Source: Melastoma dodecandrum (taxonomy: Eukaryota; Streptophyta; Magnoliopsida; Myrtales; Melastomataceae). From it: a DNA stretch of 64,000 nt. The notes below the pieces were generated by a model that saw only the letters and a list, made by a program, of their open reading frames with translations, ran no database searches and was not told the origin of the DNA. Below are positions 33,901 to 45,160 of this stretch, piece by piece (position 1 is the first letter of the stretch; each line of letters starts with the position of its first letter). The position numbers and the translations under genes were made by a program. The stretch is from the NCBI GenBank assembly GCA_029817715.1, contig JARUPY010000474.1, forward strand, positions 4,464,001 through 4,528,000, written 5' to 3'.

Positions 33901-34059
33901 TATTAGATGACAAGTTTTTTCAAGTGTAAAGCAACTTCTTATAACAAAAAACATAGTAGAAAAGATCAAACTTAGAATGTTACAGTAACCTAGTCCCGTT
34001 TTTCATCTTCAAATAATTTGACGTCTCGGCTCATAATTACATTCTTCTTGTGTGGCTAA

Positions 34060-34943
34060 TAAAATCTATTATCATTTAAATACATGTTGTCCCCAACGAC
34101 AATAATGCCTTTTGATTTAACTTATCTCTTTTTACAGAACGAACATTCGCATAAGACACATCTAAACACCTTCAAGTTTCACATGTGGCTTGACCACATA
34201 CCAAGCCTCTAAAAAGGTGTCTTCATCTTCAACAACTTTGTAAGAAATGTATTACTGTTGTATTAGCTACTTATGCACATAACTTCTTCGGCATAACCTT
34301 CTCATGTATAAACATCTCTTTATATCCATTATGTTTCTGTTCTTTCTTTCATTCACGTCATTTTGTCAGGATAATATGGTGCGGTAATCTGATGTTATAC
34401 TCCAAATTTTTCACATATTGACCTAAAACTCCTCACAATCCACATGAATCTGTGCACTTCTCTTTCATATGTATATTAAGTATTTCCTTCATAGAGGAAT
34501 TTGCTATCAAACATAAATTTTCTTCAAACATCGCTTTGTACCCTTTCTCTACAAGCTGATAGAAAATAAAAAGATTTTGTACAATCTTGGGTGCATATAA
34601 AACATCACTAATCAACATTGCACCATCAGGATCATCAATGGCTACATCCTTTCCCCTAAATAGCAATGTAATCACTAATTCCGATCCACTCGAGTACAAA
34701 AAGTTTGAACTAGCTTTGCCGATGACTTCTCATCGTATGTCATATGGTGAGTACATCCGTTATCCGCCAAATAGCTTTACGAGTCATACCAATAACAAAA
34801 CATGATGATATAAGCATATGCTCTATCTCATTATTCGCATTAGCTTCTATATCATTTTGCCGAGGATGTTTCTCTTAACAAAAAACTCATCAATATGCCC
34901 AAACTTTGACAACCATTACACTTCACATCTGTCTCCTCTAACA
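34060..34943 (-). pseudogene. Degraded Copia (Ty1) gag-pol fragment, left half
   Basis: Minus-strand reading: a worn CCHC region ('VKCNGCQSLG', near 34910), then the GAG-pre-integrase block 'ISDVLYAPKIVQNL' with 'LVEKGYKAMFEENLCLI' (34433-34699), then a broken integrase region around 34110-34400 in which 'ITAPYYPD', 'EAWYVVKPHV' and 'LEGV' echo Copia integrase motifs. Stops and frame changes are frequent. Reverse transcriptase is absent, so the element is internally deleted. The MULE insertion at 34953 separates this from the gag part at 44280 onward. Confidence 0.75.
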
Positions 34944-34952
34944 CTTGAAATG
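34944..34952 (+). repeat. 9-bp target duplication CTTGAAATG (left)
   Basis: CTTGAAATG precedes the left MULE terminus and recurs directly after the right terminus at 44271-44279. Nine bases is the Mutator-superfamily length. Confidence 0.95.
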
Positions 34953-35697
34953 GGAAGCGGCTAACGGTACGTGCACGTAACCGTTACGTAGTTTACTAAT
35001 TAATACTAAGGAAAAGTAGTAAATTTTACTAAAAGTTGACCGTTACTAACGAAGTCAACGCGAAAGTAGTAAAAAAAGTAGTAAATTTTACTACTTTTCG
35101 GTCAACCTTTAGTAAAGTCAACGCAAAGGTAGTAAAAAAGTATGTAAATTTTACTACTTTTTCACTGTTCACTCCAGTTCAATTTTACTACTTCTGCGCT
35201 GACTTTACTAAAACATTTCCATTAGTAACGTCAACGCAGATGTAGTAAAAAAAGTAGTAAAATTTACTCCTTATTTTACAACTTCTGCGTTGACTTTACG
35301 AAATTTTTTCGTATTTTAGTAAAGTCAAACCAGTTGTAGTAAAAAAAGGAGTAAAATTTACTACTTTTTTTACTACATCTGCGTTGACGTTACTAACGGA
35401 AATGTTTTAGTAAAGTCAGCGCAATGTTAGTAAAAAAGGTAGTAAATTTTACTACTTTGGACTGTACGAATGACGCCGATAAGTAGTATCTGTTTACTAA
35501 TTCTGGCGGTTTTGTTAGTAAAAAGCTCTTCCTCTTAGTAATTTTTACTAATTTTGAGCCCTTTTTACTAAAAAAAGTAGTAATCAGTTACTAAAAAATG
35601 AAGTCATTTACGAACAAATTTACTACTTTGAACAGTGTTCCCGAACCTAACACCGATCCTATTTATGTTGTGAAATTACCTCTCTACCCTGGTTACT
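34953..35697 (+). repeat. Left 745-bp terminal inverted repeat of the MULE
   Basis: Matches the reverse complement of 43526-44270 over its whole length, with equal lengths on both sides. It holds about 25 copies of TAGTAAA or its complement TTTACTA, often paired as palindromes, plus repeated 'gtcaacgc' words. A 69-codon open frame (35036-35245) recurs in the other TIR and is not taken as a gene. Confidence 0.95.
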
Positions 35698-36281
35698 AAT
35701 TTACTAAACATATTACTAATTTTGTTATCATTCTGTTGAATTGCATAAATATTACTAAAGTAATTACTAATTATGAGGTGTATTAGTCGTAAAATTTACT
35801 AACGTTCAGAAACTCTCATCTGCATTTAATATAATATTGGTAAAGCAATTGTCGTTGGATTTGGGTTTCCTGGCTACACGTCGCCCCCGATTTCCTGCTG
35901 CAGGTCGGGTGCTACCCAGATCTTCAGTTCGCCGTCGTCTTCAACCCAGAGACATTCCGCAGGTCATCCTCCGAGATCTTCGGCCGGAGGGCATCGTCCG
36001 AGGTCTTCGGCATCGTCCCTCCTCTTCGCCAGCAGCTGGAATTTGCTGGTCATCTTCTTCCGCCCCAGCTGGTTCGACAAGGGAGCGTTGTTGGGCTGCA
36101 GCTGGTTCATCTGGTTGGGATTGTGTTGGTTTTCGGGTTTGGGTCGTCGTTGGTGGGAAGAAATGAAAAGTGTATTGAAAGCGGAGAAGTCGAGATTCGG
36201 TGAAGAACATGATGTTGATCTTGCATTTATTATTCATCATCCCTAGTGTATTGATAACCTTTCATCATTACTGTGAATGTA

Positions 36282-38413
36282 GGTGACCATGATGTTCAGC
36301 ACTTTTTCAATATAATCAGTGATATGAACGAAGAACAGATGTTGAATATGTGTTTTAGTACTGCCGAAGAAGTTGAAGAGTTCATTAAAATGTATGCAAT
36401 GGTTCATGGTTTTTCTGTTCGTAAAAGAGATCGGCAGAAATTAAGAAACGGTGAATGCGTGATGAGAAAGTGGGTTTGTTCAAGGGAAGGCGGGTGTTCC
36501 GATGTTCCTATGTTGACAGCGAGAAGTCGGGTTCGTGCATCTGTGAAGAATGGTTGCAAGTGTTTCTTTAAAGCGAGAGTGGAGGTTAATGGGCAATGGA
36601 ATTTCGTCGCAATTAAGTTGGAACACAATCATGACATGGTGAGCGAATGTCTGTCATATTTTATGCGAGAAAGGCGGCAAGTTTGCGACGAAGATATGAC
36701 ATTTGTCCGTCGAATGCTTGACGTTGGTTTTAGACAGTGTGATATTATGCGACTAGTAGTACACGCATCTGGTGGACACTCACGTGCCGGTTTCCTATTG
36801 AAGGACCTAAATAACCGAAAGTTGAAGGAAGACTCTGCTGGGGTGGCTGGTCGTTGTGATTCAGTCCTTACATATCTTCTATGTAGGAGGAACAGTGACA
36901 GTGGTATGGCGTTCCAATCACATGTGGAAAATAATGAAGTGACACGCATATATTGGGCGGACAGTACCTCAATCACTGATTACCAATCATTCGGCGATGT
37001 CGTAGCACTAGACTCAACGTTCAAGACAAACAATTATGGAATGCAAATGGTGATCATCGTCGGGGTCAATCATCACCATCAAACTACCGTGTTTGGGTCT
37101 GCCTTGATGAGTTATGAAACCATTGCGGACTACACTTGGCTCCTACATACTCATACACAGATAATGGGAGGAAAACATCCTGTCAGCGTGGTCACTGACG
37201 CGGACAAAGCGATGATTGCTTCAGTGAGAGAAGTATGGCCATTGTCAAGGCATAGGTTATGTCTCTGGCATTTTAGTCGGAATATCAACTGTCGTGTACA
37301 GGACCCCGGAATGCGAGCCCGTCTTTCGTCATTCATGTACAATAGTAGACCAAGTGAGGAAGTTGAAGAGGAGTGGTCGTCTTTACTTAGCCATACAGGA
37401 TCCATAAGCGTTAGATGGCTACAACAAATTTATGCATGCCGACATATGTGGTGGCAAACGTATCTTCATGGTCATTTCTGGGCAGAACTTAGAAGCACTC
37501 AACGATGCGAACGAATGCATCGTTACATGAAGGGATATGTCGACAGCAAACATAAACTGCATGACTTCGTTAACAATTTCGAGCGCGCAGTTGCAGATCT
37601 TCGTCACAAGCAATACGAAGAGGACTTCAAATCAATGCATAAGGCATTCAGGCCAAGTACGATGTTGCGTCAACTTGAGGAGGATGCAAGTCAGTTGTAC
37701 ACCCTCAGTTCTTTCCGTAGAGTTCAGTCAGAAATGAAAAAGGAAGCTCGTTTCTATGTGGAAGATTTAGTCGACGGGAATATAGCGAGGGTATACAGTA
37801 TTTCGTGTTATGACGGCGAGCGTCGATGCGTGCAAGTGTCATCTGCAAAACAAAATGTCCAACTCAGCTGCAGCTGCTTACATTATGAGACATTTGGTTT
37901 TCCGTGTGCACACCTCTTCCACGTGATGAAAATTGAAGGATTCTTCACCATACCAAAACATCTAGTCAATGGACAAAGTTAGCAAAAAGTGCAAATCCTG
38001 AAGTTGCATCTGGCTGTGAATACGGGGTGGACATCAATAGTTTACGACAAGGTATTCTCCTGACCGCATGCCGGCGTATGTGTTTTCTTGGTGGTTCATC
38101 AGAAAAAGCATTTCGGATGCTGCAAAAAAAGATTCTGTCACTAACGTTGGAGTTGGAGAGTAGTACTGTGGAAAATGAAGGCGTAAGAAGTATTGATGAT
38201 CGCGTCACGTTTAATTTCGGTGACCAGCTTAAAGAGTATGTCTTTCACGGTATGAATGAAGAAACGTGCACGGGTCCCTCTGAACGGGGTTATGATCGGG
38301 GCAACAATAACGAGAAACGGCCGAATGTATGTAGTGAAACTTCTTCCGGATCAGGCGAGGATATGCGTTGCGAAGATAACTCCGTTTATGGTCAGTGGAA
38401 TATGTACCCTTAA
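36282..38413 (+). pseudogene. FAR1/MuDR-type transposase (one frame break near its end)
   Basis: The DNA-cutting enzyme of the MULE. The open frame to 37982 has a FAR1/WRKY-GCM1 zinc domain first (Cys/His near residues 69-120, ending 'KLEHNHDM'), then the MULE DDE core ('VVALDSTFKTN' with D about 247, 'VVTDADKAM' with D about 309, then 'RLCLWHFSRN'), and the SWIM zinc finger 'CSCLHYETFGFPCAHLFHVM' near residue 540-555. After 'IPKHLV' (about 37970) the family would read on as 'W-T-K-L-A-K-S-A', which is present one frame over and open to 38413. One base appears to be missing. The protein as written stops at 37982, losing about 140 C-terminal residues but keeping all named domains. The first ATG in this frame is at 36324. 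'gtag|gtgacc' at 36279-36288 looks like an acceptor, so a 5' exon probably exists (35.8-36.2 kb). Confidence 0.88.
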
Positions 38414-38677
38414 TTGGAAATTTCGACAGCATAATTGCAGAATTTGGACTAAGCCACAACCTGTTCATTCACTTACAAAAGGTACATATGTCAAAATGAC
38501 TTTTCCATAAGCAAATCTACATGTTTCAGTATTTCTACTTCTTTTGACCAGGTTGGTAGCTATTACAACAAAGGGCTACAGAAAGTGTGGCACAAGTTGA
38601 CTGCAACGTAACCTACATGGTGATGTTAGTTGATGCTACAGCCTGGATGTACAGGATGCATGTCATCAGTCCTTTGT
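38414..38677. other. Gap between convergent MULE genes
   Basis: 264 bases between the tail ends of the transposase and Ulp1 genes, presumably their 3' ends. No further gene. Confidence 0.5.
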
Positions 38678-41600
38678 CTATCGACCTGCATCCCATGTTG
38701 AAGCGTCACTGCTATCTGGCTTCTTACTCTTCTTGTTGGCATCATCTTTAAGTTTCTGCTGTACTCTTTTCTTAACCTCATTCCCAGGCCATTTGATCAT
38801 GCTAACAACGAGCCTCAACCTGTCAGCAATGCCTACGGTCTAAACCGCACATACAATATGGCATGTAATGAGCACTGTTAGTGCAAACATAAGAGAGAAC
38901 ACCATATCCAGATTTCACCCATGCCTCAACTCCAACACAGGTGGGACGATGTACCCTTAATAATGCGAACTGTGGGTAAGACAGTAATGCTAGGAATGAT
39001 TTGATGCACTTACCACTTCCTCAGCACGTAATGGGGGTTCAGCCAATGTCATGAATTTCATGACATATATTCCACATTCGGTCCTGCAAACGCAGCAATA
39101 CAGAATTTGTGTAACCATTGCAACCACTTCATTATGTTTAAAATGTAATCGGAAAGCGGGCGTTTCACGTACTCATTCCCGGCAGCCATCTGGTCGGGGA
39201 CGTTCGGCGGATATTTAATTTTCCAGCTGCAAATGTCTGGTAATTGATACCCCTTTGCCTTGGATTTCACACGATTCTCTTCCATTACGACGCTTAGGAG
39301 CTTTATTACACGATGATGAAGCTGTGCTCTACCCCCGACGTTGGACAGTTTTTTGTACATTGTGTCCATTATGAGGACTTCTTCTGTCCTGAATGACACA
39401 ATCTGTAATGCCCAATGTGATTCTGCGATACATAGCGGTATGAAAATCTGCATATGGGCAACGCACATTCACTTTCAGAAACGAAGAACATGGCATTGTA
39501 CGTACATTACGAAATGTACGACTACCGGGAGATAGGGACGAAGATAGCTACATGGAGAGGGTGCTTACCCATTGCACTTCCTGGTTCTTCCCAATGTGAG
39601 ACTTGAAGTGCGCATACAAGGCTGCGACATTATGTTTGGTTATGACGGGCATTTTGGCAGCACTATACTGCGTCGATGCAAGATTCTGAGATCGGCTGTT
39701 GGTTAGATCAGGTTACCGTAAGGACGATGAGGGATTTCATGTTTATGAGCACTTACCCCTAACCAACTTGGAAGGTACCAAATCCTTTTCTTTTCGGGAT
39801 CCATGCTACTCTGAAGTATCACGGCGTGGAAGTCTATAATCTGCAACAACGAATAGTGGCACATACACTCTTATGGGTTACTCCTAATTTAAGGATAGTA
39901 ATTAAAGATGTAAGCTTACATCGCTGTCTATCCATCTTCGTGGCAAAAGCGATAGCATCGCATGCCTATTAACGTGTGCGGACTCGGTCATACAAAGACA
40001 TTCACTGCAACAAATAATATCCAAGCCAACACGTTCACCAAACTTAAACAACATCCCAATATCCCAATATCCGAAGACAGTGACACTAACCTATTGTCTC
40101 GGTCCTCATTCCAAGCATACTCAATGACAGACCATTGAGCCGGTGAAAATGTTTTCAGCTCACTAACGGGCACATCCACTGGGAAGTATTTTTGCAGTGC
40201 CTAATCATCACAAATTACAACAATCCATAAACCTATTAATCGTCATGATGGTCACAGTCGAGTCACGAGGAGTGGGTATGCTGCAGTCCATTTATACCTC
40301 AGGGATGGACGACCGTCCACGCTTTCTTGTCCTTGTTACCGGCTTAGGCGGGACAAATGGACTGCGGTTAAATGAGGACGGCTTCCTGTCTGCCGTACGA
40401 CGCGTGGTCTTTCTATTGAAGACAGCCGTTGTCGATGACCCACTTTCCTGTGATACATAGTGCAGGTTACATAAATGTCAGAGTAATCAACTTCGTTAAC
40501 AAAAAAAATTTGATCATACGTCACCTTCAAATGCACTTCAACCGCTTCTCCAACCACTTCCGGATGATCATCCATGGGATGCTCTGCATCGTCATTCACT
40601 TGAGTGGTAGGAACAGTATCAGCTGCTGCACGAAATTCTTCTCCTATCAAATCCTTCTCCTCTGCTGTTCCTGTGGGTGTTCCCGTGCCTTCCTCATTCA
40701 GTGCGGCTTCTTCCACTACCTTCTCCTTTCCTTTGTTCCATTGCAGCAAAATGTTTACACCCTCCTCGGATTTAGTTAGGCTGAAGTCAGATTCAGACGC
40801 GACGTTACACCTCACAGCATTCGGAGGATCCAGCATTGCAGATAGTTTATCCAAAGCTCGCGCAAGTTGTGCTTCACGCGGGTCGGAGTACTCATCGGAG
40901 CCTTCTGGCAAATTATGTCGCATCTGAGGAGGATGATACGGGACCAAGCTCTTCTCCGACATCATACTGGAGCCTACCTCGACAATAGGAATACTGGTGT
41001 CCCTGACTGGCACACCGGAGTCTGTAGGTGGAGAAATCGGCTTCGACACATGTTCAACCGGGTTCACATCAGCCATTTTAGGTGTGACTCCTCCATCAAC
41101 ACCCTCGAATGCATGATCTTCCTTTTCGCCTCCTACCACCTTCTCCTCAGACTTACCACGATCTTCTTGCATAACGGGATGACCTTCTCGATGTCTTTCT
41201 CGTCTAAGTTCTCTTAGAATAAATCCCAATTTGCGGACGATGTGCTCATTAGTAGCGTGGAGTCTCATAACAGAAAGTTCCACATTCTGCTTAGAATATA
41301 ATGACGATAATCAGTAATTGAAAATCAGGTAGATAAACCAAATGATAAACACATACAGAGCACACCACGAAATGAAGGTTACCTTTAGACGACGCAGCAC
41401 CACATCCATCTGCCCACATTGGGTCGCAGGGTCCACTTCTTCGTCGGCGTTACTTTCAACCTCGTGGGATTCCTGTAAAGGGACACAATCAGAATATGAC
41501 CCGACGACATGTCAAAATTACAGAAGTACACATGCAGTAGGCACAATAATCGTACAAGTTCAGCAAGATCAGCATTTGCAACTCGGAATATGGCCTTCAG

Positions 41601-42626
41601 CCGGTCATCGTCCCAATCCTGGCATAAAGGAGTACTCCTGCTCGCAGTTCTTGACGTGCTCTCCTCCAATGACTTCTTGCAAGCGTAAAACATCTGGTGG
41701 ATTAAAAACAGTATCATCAACACAAGCACTTGTTGACATTAATAATTACAACCTAAATACAATGAATAAGCAACACACAGCTAGATAAACCTAAACATTC
41801 TCACCAGCAGGAGATGCACACAGCCTCCTATATACTTTGCATGATGTCCTTTGAAGGCCCTCACTTGGCTACATAGAGTATCGACCACATGAGTGGCCCA
41901 GTCAAACTTGCAGATGGAGCCGACGTCGCGTGTCGCGAGCAGGTACTCCTTGTCGATGTCGAACGCCGTCGTGGGGCACAGATAGGATCCTAGTATGAAT
42001 AATACAACCTCCACTTTCCATACGTCGTCGGCCTGCTCTCTTCTCATCATGCTGCTTTCCACGGACTTAAGAGAAATCTTACCCCTCTTCAGATGCGTTT
42101 CAGCTCCTCATGGACGGTATCCATGTGTCCGCTAAACGGGACACATACTTTCGTAGCCGGAACGCCAAACACCGCCTCCACATCCGAAGAGAGCATTCGA
42201 TGTTCCACACCGTCGATGACCATAACCCTCTTAACAGGGTCGAACAACTTCAGAAGACACTTCAAGGCGTTGTGATGAACTTGCCGACTTGCCAGATGCA
42301 GTAGCCCTTCAAATCCTAGATCAGAAAGCGCAGCCCTCTTGGCATCGTTAAAAGTATTCAGCACAGCTAATAACTTTCGCGGACTACACCTTGTATAAAG
42401 ATAATCCTGTAACAATATATCCGCGAACACCTCAGTAATAGAATCAGGAATACTGCCAACACTCACAACAAATGGTCATCATCATTACCTTCGGTTTTCG
42501 GACACCCTTCGCCTTCCCCTTTTGAGCCGAAGCTGGTGTGTTGCCTTCAATTCCACCTTCTCCAGGGTCATAACCCGCTGCCTCATGTGAATATTCTCCA
42601 ACCAAATCAGCAAAATCTCCGTCCAT
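38678..42626 (-). pseudogene. Ulp1-like (C48) cysteine protease gene of the MULE, one frame break
   Basis: A candidate SUMO-type peptidase carried by the transposon. Segments (minus): 42489-42626, 41805-42406, 41556-41693, 41383-41472, 40525-41286, 40298-40447, 40091-40200, 39920-40004, 39757-39840, 39569-39685, 39173-39447, 39014-39083, 38678-38839. They sum to 2,783 nt, one base short of a multiple of three. The single break is near 42085-42095, where 'HEELK' stops and the sequence continues one frame over as 'HLKRGKISLKSVESS'. With that base the product would be about 927 aa. The N-terminal domain reads 'YTRCSPRKLLAVLNTFNDAK'; the middle is acidic and disordered. The protease core is at the C-terminus: His in 'ESHWALQIVSF', Asp in 'VLIMDTM', Gln in 'VPDQMAAGNE', Cys in 'TECGIYVMKFM' (usually DCG). 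All catalytic residues are kept. Splice sites are inferred by eye. Confidence 0.85.
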
Positions 42627-42639
42627 ATCTGCACTTCCA

Positions 42640-43525
42640 AAATCTCAGTCACGGTTCACATTGCATCCCAAATGCATATCAAATTAAAACGAAATGAACA
42701 TCGGACCCCACTCCAACTACACGCCCAGAAAACAAACCAAATCCAAAGCATAACACGAAGGAAATGAAAAGCCAAAGCAGATCAATACCGAACCAACGCA
42801 AACCGAACCAAATCAAATCAGATTGTGCTTTCACCAGACTCTACCATAACAAGCAAACCATTCCCACTCCCAGGTACACACTTATCGGCATAGACCCAGA
42901 CCAACTTCAACCCAAGCATGGGCCAACTCAGCACGAGCACCCACAAACAACAACTCACGTCGATGATACGGGATACGGCCAACACCCACACCCAAACATA
43001 TGACGACGCCCACCACTAACCCAAACCCTAATGACACGCGAAAACAGGGCACACCAAGCGGAAGCGGGGTAACTTCCAGCCCGCGGCGAACTCCATCGGC
43101 AACGCCACGGACGGCGAACTCCATCGGCAACGCCACGGACGGCGGTCGGAAGGGAACACGCAGCAGGAAGGGACGATCGCCGGGAACCTACCAATGCAAA
43201 GAACAGAAACCCGACTCCAACTAAAACCCAAGCACGACCCAAATCAGCACGACCCAAATCAGCAACAACGATAACCACCACCCACACCCAAACAAACGAC
43301 GCCCACCACCGACCCGAACCCTAATCAAAGGCGACAACACGTACTGCAAAGCGGAAGCGGGGGAACTTGCAGGAAAGCCGATGGCGAAGTTGATCCGGAA
43401 CACCACTAACGGCGGATGGAAAGGGAAGTGCACCACGGAGGCGACGGCGGCCGGAAAGGGAAGCTCGGTTACGAAGGCTACGAAACAAATGACTACTTCG
43501 GTCCTCCAGAATTAGTAACAAGTGT
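42640..43525 (-). promoter_or_regulatory. Upstream region of the MULE Ulp1 gene
   Basis: GC-richer sequence between the Ulp1 start and the right TIR, where the promoter should lie. It holds a tandem 28-bp duplication and an imperfect direct repeat of about 100 bp ('cacccacacccaaaca...gcggaagcgggg', near 42975-43075 and 43280-43370). No additional gene is supported. Confidence 0.45.
43086..43141. repeat. Tandem 28-bp duplication inside the MULE
   Basis: 'ggcgaactccatcggcaacg' plus 'ccacggac' occurs twice in direct succession. Confidence 0.85.
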
Positions 43526-44270
43526 AGTAACCAGGGTAGAGAGGTAATTTCACAACATAAATAGGATCGGTGTTAGGTTCGGGAACACTGTTCAAAGTAG
43601 TAAATTTGTTCGTAAATGACTTCATTTTTTAGTAACTGATTACTACTTTTTTTAGTAAAAAGGGCTCAAAATTAGTAAAAATTACTAAGAGGAAGAGCTT
43701 TTTACTAACAAAACCGCCAGAATTAGTAAACAGATACTACTTATCGGCGTCATTCGTACAGTCCAAAGTAGTAAAATTTACTACCTTTTTTACTAACATT
43801 GCGCTGACTTTACTAAAACATTTCCGTTAGTAACGTCAACGCAGATGTAGTAAAAAAAGTAGTAAATTTTACTCCTTTTTTTACTACAACTGGTTTGACT
43901 TTACTAAAATACGAAAAAATTTCGTAAAGTCAACGCAGAAGTTGTAAAATAAGGAGTAAATTTTACTACTTTTTTTACTACATCTGCGTTGACGTTACTA
44001 ATGGAAATGTTTTAGTAAAGTCAGCGCAGAAGTAGTAAAATTGAACTGGAGTGAACAGTGAAAAAGTAGTAAAATTTACATACTTTTTTACTACCTTTGC
44101 GTTGACTTTACTAAAGGTTGACCGAAAAGTAGTAAAATTTACTACTTTTTTTACTACTTTCGCGTTGACTTCGTTAGTAACGGTCAACTTTTAGTAAAAT
44201 TTACTACTTTTCCTTAGTATTAATTAGTAAACTACGTAACGGTTACGTGCACGTACCGTTAGCCGCTTCC
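43526..44270 (-). repeat. Right 745-bp terminal inverted repeat of the MULE
   Basis: Inverted partner of 34953-35697, followed by the 9-bp duplication CTTGAAATG at 44271-44279. Confidence 0.95.
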
Positions 44271-44279
44271 CTTGAAATG

Positions 44280-44890
44280 TTGATGATTTCTGCCTCCAAA
44301 ATGCGTACAAGGATCATGTATCTTTCTTTGATCAACGTAACCTCTTAGCTTAGCAGAATATTTGTTTCTGGCTGAACCTTTACATTTCCCTTCTGTACTT
44401 CTTTCCTTTTTTCAGAATATGTCATATTCACCGTCTATATAGATAATATTGTTCATCATATAAAGGTGACGTCGTAGGTAGAAGAAAGACTACTCCCACT
44501 CGCTTCCATCTCCCTCTCTTGAACAAGAACAAGTTCTCAAACACTTCACAAGACTATCACAACTGATCACAAAGCACTCTAATATCAATTATACGTATTC
44601 CTGATATTGGAACCAAACATACAGCAACAGCAGAAACGATAACAAAAGTATAACATATAGTAGAAGAATTTACCGCTATAACTAAATCAGGTTACGCAGA
44701 CGAATAACTATACAATTCTCGTTTGAACTACACACAAGAATTTCTTCAGCGAAATTCTCTGTATTGCTTCGAAGTACAGAAAAGCGCTCCCGAATGTATA
44801 TCAACGTCTTAAATTTTAACTTCAGAGGTAACAAAAACCCAGGCCCGCTAACTTGCTATTTTCTAGAGATTCTCGAGTATTAAATTAAAA
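44280..44890 (-). pseudogene. Degraded Copia fragment, right half (gag side and probable LTR)
   Basis: Minus-strand continuation of the Copia remnant beyond the MULE. Near 44350-44440 there is a Lys-rich gag-like stretch. Near 44578-44600 'cactctaatatcaattat' resembles the complement of a worn Met-tRNA primer site, and beyond it the sequence shares 'actaaatcaggtt' with 33810. No intact frame. Confidence 0.5.
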
Positions 44891-45160
44891 ATAACAAACT
44901 CCTGTTGAGAGAACACCGACAATCTTCATCTTCATCCTCAAGCAGACATTGGCATGGGCATTCAAATATTTCCAGAAAATCCAACAAATAGCCCCTGGAA
45001 CACAGAAACCCAACCCCCCCAAACCCAAAATTACCATTTTCTCTTCCAGATATAATTGCAAAATAAAAAGAAGAAAAAGAAGAAAGTTCCAACGTAGACG
45101 AGGACGACACACGTTTACAAATGGTAAGGAAACTTTGGTGTTTGGGTTGGAGGCGGAAGA

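Larger units (their letters stand above)
34953..44270. mobile_element. Mutator-like element with Ulp1 gene (Kaonashi-like), 9,318 bp
   Basis: Terminal inverted repeats of 745 bp (34953-35697 and 43526-44270, outer ends GGAAGCGGCTAACGG) and a perfect 9-bp target duplication define the element exactly. Inside, a FAR1-type transposase runs rightward and a Ulp1-like protease gene runs leftward. They converge at about 38.4-38.7 kb, as the two genes of maize MuDR do, with each promoter side next to a TIR. MULEs carrying Ulp1-like genes are known from several plants (Kaonashi). Near-perfect TIRs suggest recent activity, though each gene carries one frame break. The element is inserted in the zinc-knuckle region of a Copia remnant. 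Confidence 0.95.

Noticed and set aside
35036..35245. 69-codon open frame, repeated at 43978-44187
   Set aside because: It lies wholly in the MULE TIR, appears in both TIRs as mirror images, and translates the TAGTAAA repeat words. It is not a gene.
34980..35640. CRISPR-like array of short repeats
   Set aside because: Spacing is irregular, the repeats are palindromic 7-mers, and the array is inverted at the other TIR of a plant transposon.
35837..36166. 109-codon frame upstream of the transposase
   Set aside because: It opens at a non-ATG codon, is GC-rich with no domain, and is more likely transposase leader or 5' exon in another frame.
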